Source of the DNA: Deltaproteobacteria bacterium
GTDB lineage: Bacteria > Desulfobacterota > Desulfarculia > Adiutricales > Adiutricaceae
Assembly: GCA_031288745.1 (NCBI GenBank)
Contig: JAITQT010000058.1
Coordinates: 1-6,439 of the forward strand
DNA length: 6,439 nt
Reading direction: 5' to 3'
Part shown: positions 6,281 through 6,439 of the stretch, one piece after another
Position numbering within the stretch: the stretch's first letter is position 1
Layout of the letters: the number at the start of each line of letters is the position of its first letter
Made by a program: the position numbers and the translations under genes
The notes under the pieces: model-generated
Database searches by the model: none
What the model was told of the DNA's origin: nothing
What the model saw: the letters and a program-made list of their open reading frames with translations, nothing else

Positions 6281-6439
6281 CTATGGGTACACTGGTACCT
6301 TCTCATCTACCAACTGGAATGCCTTTTCTTGAAGAGGCGTATAATTTGTTTTTATTTTATAACACGTCGTTTTTTCAGTTTTAGGAGCCTTGAGTGTAAC
6401 CGTAAGATTTGCTTTGACAATCGTTCCAAGGTTATTCAG
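6281..6439 (-). CDS. C-terminal end of an unidentified protein, possibly a transposase (partial)
   Basis: On the minus strand, 52 codons run open from the window edge to TAG at 6283-6281. The encoded tail includes LGTIVKANLTVTLKAPKTEK, then TCYKIKTNYTPLQEKAFQLV and ends KVPVYP. The composition is basic and orderly, and the pattern (xYTPLQxxxFxLv...VPVYP) faintly recalls the tails of some IS4/IS1634-type transposases, which would fit the IS debris at the other end. That family call is a hunch. The gene converges on pduT across 6212-6280, where only A- and T-rich tracts were seen. The start is outside the window. Confidence 0.45.
   Translation of the reverse strand: MNNLGTIVKANLTVTLKAPKTEKTTCYKIKTNYTPLQEKAFQLVDEKVPVYP

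Overview
The window holds part of an ethanolamine/propanediol-type bacterial microcompartment (BMC) locus, flanked by mobile-element debris. An anaerobic or facultative bacterium using adenosylcobalamin (AdoCbl)-dependent catabolism fits the gene content. A gut or sediment bacterium with a decaying, IS-rich genome would fit too, but lineage cannot be fixed from the sequence.

Layout: (1) Positions 1-1005 are the remnant of an IS701-like DDE transposase, cut by the window edge and broken by two nonsense codons and two frameshifts. (2) Positions 1069-3815 are three tightly packed plus-strand genes: a short EutQ (cupin), EutT (ATP:cob(I)alamin adenosyltransferase) and EutA (reactivating factor for ethanolamine ammonia-lyase). 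The eutT stop codon overlaps the eutA Shine-Dalgarno. (3) Positions 3816-4249 are a 434-base non-coding gap with an unusual density of self-complementary sequence: a 143-base fold-back element, a 7-4-7 palindrome with a third half-site copy, and a region resembling scattered parts of a cobalamin riboswitch without matching one fully. (4) Positions 4250-6211 encode PduS (RnfC-like flavin/Fe-S cobalamin reductase) and PduT (tandem-BMC trimeric shell protein with the Fe-S cysteine at residue 38). (5) Positions 6281-6439 are the 3' end of a minus-strand gene converging on pduT, possibly another transposase.

Working model (inference): EutT makes AdoCbl, EutA swaps damaged cofactor out of the lyase, PduS supplies electrons for cobalamin reduction or NADH recycling, and PduT carries electrons across the shell. 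EutQ may act as an acetate-kinase-like or assembly protein tethered by its N-terminal helix. The signature lyase (eutBC), aldehyde dehydrogenase and hexameric shell proteins are not in the window. No classical new defence or mobile system was found; the most novel material is the eutA-pduS intergenic region and the unusual EutQ and EutT variants.
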